64,000 nt of DNA from Trichoplax adhaerens. Lineage: Eukaryota; Placozoa; Uniplacotomia; Trichoplacea; Trichoplacidae. The position numbers and the translations under genes were made by a program. The stretch covers positions 1,554,199-1,618,198 of the forward strand of contig NW_002060945.1 in the NCBI RefSeq assembly GCF_000150275.1, given 5' to 3'. How positions within the stretch are numbered: the stretch's first letter is position 1; every line of letters begins with the position of its first letter. Below are positions 61,103 to 64,000 of the stretch, in pieces. Below the pieces are notes generated by a model that saw nothing but the letters and a program-made list of their open reading frames with translations, was not told the origin of the DNA and ran no database searches.

Positions 61103-63628
61103 TGGACAGTAATGCAATAAGTTAAGGACGCGGTTGGGAAAGATTGGCCTAATTTCGACCAGCTAACAGAAACCGTAAGATATCACGGTGTTGAGCAATT
61201 TTACGATACTGTACCGTACGGCACCGTACCATTACGAGACTGTATCGTACCGTACCGCGCCATACCGTACCGTAGTGCAGTGTCAGGCGTCGTGTACAGT
61301 GTACAGTACAGTACAGTATAACACTGCACAGTATACTGTACTGTAGGTGCAATACTGTACACTGTGCAGTTCGTGAATGGATCTCCATAGTTTGTTCATA
61401 GCTTGGACCATTTGAAGATGGATTTGTGATATTTTTAGAAGTGCATTAACGCTAGCATAACTTCCTACTGCACATTCAATCACATACTGTAGAGGCAAGA
61501 GAAAAGAAGTTCATTACAGATTTACAGTTGTTGTGCACGAAGGAGTTGTAGGATCAAGGACTGCTAAATAGAAAGAGATTACTAGAAGGATTAGCGTTTT
61601 AGTTTGCTGTGTAACGATCAAGTTGGTTGCGGGTATTAATTGAAGTAGTACGGTATAGTGGAGAGCAGTAGGAACACGGAGAATGAAAAATTCGACTGCT
61701 GTTTACTTGCATCTTGAGCTCGCAATCTTGTCTTCATCTTGCACATCTGAATAAAGTGTGAACATATTTCTTCTCATACCTTGGATATCTCACCTTCTTG
61801 CCATAGAGCCCTACTGCATTTACCATACTCGTATACTTGAGGTATAAAATAAAAGCTTAGGCAAAAAAGGTGTTGCAATAGCAAGGATCACTCTCCTTTC
61901 GAGTAGTCCCTGGTGATAGCTAAGCTAAAGGCAAGCCTATAGAAATATTCAGTTGGTTGGACTAGAATTGGCCTGTAAACATACTTATCATGAGGAAAGA
62001 TAGGCAACAATACAAGCGTATCACATTCACAAAATCAATAAAAGAACTTGTAGTAAATGCGTTTGTTTCCTTAAACTGGAAATACGATGTTAATTTTACA
62101 ATGCTGCCCATGATACGTGCCACATTTGCAAGCATTCATTTTTATCTTTTCATAAATAGCGAAGAAATTTATTAAGCCAGAAGGTGCTTCTTGAATTAAG
62201 CACTGAAGTCGTATTAGGCAGCCCAATTTAAAATTAATAGTTTATTCTCTTAACTTAATCTTGTAGTACTAATTTTACAATACTGCTAGCAGCAGCTCAT
62301 TCTGACATAAAGTTACAATATATGCGACGTTTATAAATCAATTATATTACTTGTAGTCTATACAATAGAAAAGCTAATAAATGATGAAGTTGATCATAAA
62401 AAAAATATTACACTTAACTATTGGAACATAGTACTGAATTGCATTATACGGTATAACGATACTGTTGAACAATGTCGCTTCAGGAAGCGCCAGAAAGAAT
62501 CAAAATTTTAACATTAAAATCCAACTTTGGATGTTACGTTATAATATGCAAATTAAAATGGTCATTCGATCAATATATCGTAAAGTGATAAGAAAGATGT
62601 ACATTGTACAGCTGTCATCATCGCATTTTACAACATCAATGTCGTACATGACTAAACATTAAATTCAAACATAATTTGGGTATAGCTTTATATGATACAG
62701 TTAGACAATCTCAATTGTCCTTCCATCATCGCTAATATGTTTATAAAAAAGTGCAAATGATATTATCATACGTTGTTCCATTAATATTATCGCTATTTCT
62801 TTCAACATTTTCAAAGGACATAATGTCAAGTCTATTATTAAGATTACCGTAAATTAGACGATTTCGATCATGAAATAATAACACCAAATCGGATCAACAG
62901 ATTAAATATATAGGCGTCTATCTACGTCAAGAATAAAATAGATGAAATGAATAGGATAGAGAAGCATATCTTGCTTTGGATTCTTAAAATAAAATCCAAT
63001 AGATTATATTAGTCCAATTTCATACTAATAGCTCGAGTAATATTGTATCAAGGCATCGTTCAATCGTTATAAATAGAAATAAAAAAGTCATTCTGTAAGA
63101 AAAATAGTACATGTGATTATAAAAATAATACAGTCTTTACCTCAAACTTAATTATATTCAATCTTTTTAACAAAATAATATAAATTAAATAATTGCTAAA
63201 ATACAGCCACGAATTGTCGTCTTTGGCGAAGGTAATACAATGCTTAAAAAGAATTTTCTTTACGTATTCACTCACTACATTCTACACTTAGTAAACTCTT
63301 ATTACAGCAATCATCATTTTAAATAATATAAGTAGTATGAATATCGTTCTAAGAAGATGAGTTCAACCATTAACCAAAGATCTTGCGAACTTATCCATTA
63401 CATTATGAACAGTGCAGAATAGTTCTTGTGCGCCAGCCTTTTTTCTATACCACTGCTAAATAATGGATGTAATTGTAAATGTTATAAAAGTAATTCTATA
63501 GTTGAGAAATTAATTTGCAGCCATATTAATTCGTTATACAGTACATAAAAAACCCAGACAACTACCAACCTACTACTTAGAAATTGAAGGGTTAAACTTT
63601 ACTTACCTGTAGACAGAGTCGTGCTTTG
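61103..63628. other. POLR3C upstream region and intergenic DNA
   Basis: This 2.5 kb should contain the POLR3C promoter and the 3' UTR of the minus-strand gene to the right. Apart from palindromic cluster 7, nothing was recognised. Open frames at 61990-62175 and 62465-62662 are unsupported. Confidence 0.45.
61200..61370. repeat. GTACTGTAC-type palindromic cluster 7
   Basis: A mixed cluster of ACCGTACCG, GTACCGTAC and later GTACAGTACAGTA and CTGTACTGTAG words lies about 100-270 bases upstream of the POLR3C start codon. The 5' half uses C/G variants (CCGTAC) of the same palindrome. Confidence 0.7.
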
Positions 63629-63767
63629 TTAATCTTCTTCCTTAATAGCATCGACGTTTCCGTAACGAAAGCTTCTAGCTTGTACTCGATTCATCGATTC
63701 CCAAACATCAGCACCAAATAAGTGTGAAAAATCGCGTCGTAGAAACCCCATTATAACTCTATCAATT
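63629..63767 (-). CDS. last coding exon of an unidentified protein (gene continues beyond window)
   Basis: A minus-strand exon begins after the acceptor TTGTATAG, at the third base of a split Arg codon. It encodes about 45 residues, including IDRVIMGFLRRDFSHLFG, ADVWESMNRVQARSF and RYGNVDAIKEED, then TAA. Composition and the clean acceptor suggest a real terminal exon. I do not recognise the family. A perfect donor CTACAG|GTAAGT lies 21 bases after the stop, implying an intron in the 3' UTR or an alternative C-terminus. Upstream exons lie at higher coordinates, within or beyond 63768-64000, where none was recognised. Confidence 0.6.
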
Positions 63768-64000
63768 CTATACAAGATAAAATAGAATAAATTATGATTT
63801 AATAATAAATGCCTGTAAAATTTTTTATATTTATCATACTCGATTAATATAATAGTAAGCCTAAGCATTAACATATTATTACAGTTTGGAACAATAAAAC
63901 CATGATTGAATAGCTGTCTAAACTAAATACCAATAATTAGCGCTAATTAATTGATAGATGGTACATTGGTCATACTTAGTAGGAAATTCCATCATCACGT

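Noticed and set aside
1-64000. CRISPR arrays, operons, prokaryotic mobile elements, viral genes
   Set aside because: The window is intron-rich nuclear DNA. No direct-repeat/spacer pattern, transposase, reverse transcriptase or viral protein was recognised.

Overview
The window is nuclear DNA of an intron-rich eukaryote, most probably an early-branching animal. Genes are split into many short exons with GT-AG introns, conserved ORFs are interrupted at phase-consistent sites, there is a Pol III tRNA with T-run terminators, and the proteins (haspin, NUB1, importin beta-1, RAB5, RWDD2, MOCS2, RPC3) closely resemble animal orthologues. Low GC, dense ancestral-looking introns and moderately short intergenic spaces would suit a placozoan, sponge or cnidarian. 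This is inference; no taxonomic marker is present. A 50-N gap at 34959-35008 shows it is draft assembly.

Layout: 1-6.86 kb has no recognised gene (one candidate orphan exon). Then tRNA-Ala(AGC) on the minus strand (6865-6937); mitochondrial-type NADP isocitrate dehydrogenase IDH2 (+, 7666-10660); ADAT3, the non-catalytic tRNA adenosine deaminase subunit (-, 11147-12609 plus an unseen first exon); NUB1 (+, 13778-18515); haspin kinase (+, 20593-24766); importin beta-1 KPNB1 (-, 27068-32282 plus an unseen first exon); a 6.5 kb repeat-rich intergenic region with the N gap; RAB5 (+, 38835-41952) with a U12-type AT-AC intron; RWDD2 (-, 43269-44494); an ankyrin-repeat/coiled-coil gene (+, 47081-50602); MOCS2A and MOCS2B (+, 54948-57012), arranged as a probable spliced bicistronic unit; POLR3C/RPC3 (-, 57636-61102); and the last coding exon of an unidentified minus-strand gene (63629-63767).

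The genes are housekeeping genes from unrelated pathways and do not form a functional cluster. Several pairs are divergent (ADAT3/NUB1, KPNB1/RAB5, RWDD2/ankyrin) or convergent (IDH2/ADAT3, haspin/KPNB1, RAB5/RWDD2, MOCS2/POLR3C). Intergenic DNA, in at least two cases just upstream of start codons, carries clusters of a self-complementary GTACTGTAC/GTACAGTAC repeat. Two introns have expanded as approximately 90-170 bp tandem repeats. Exon joins were derived by reading splice sites and protein conservation by eye; no alignment was run.
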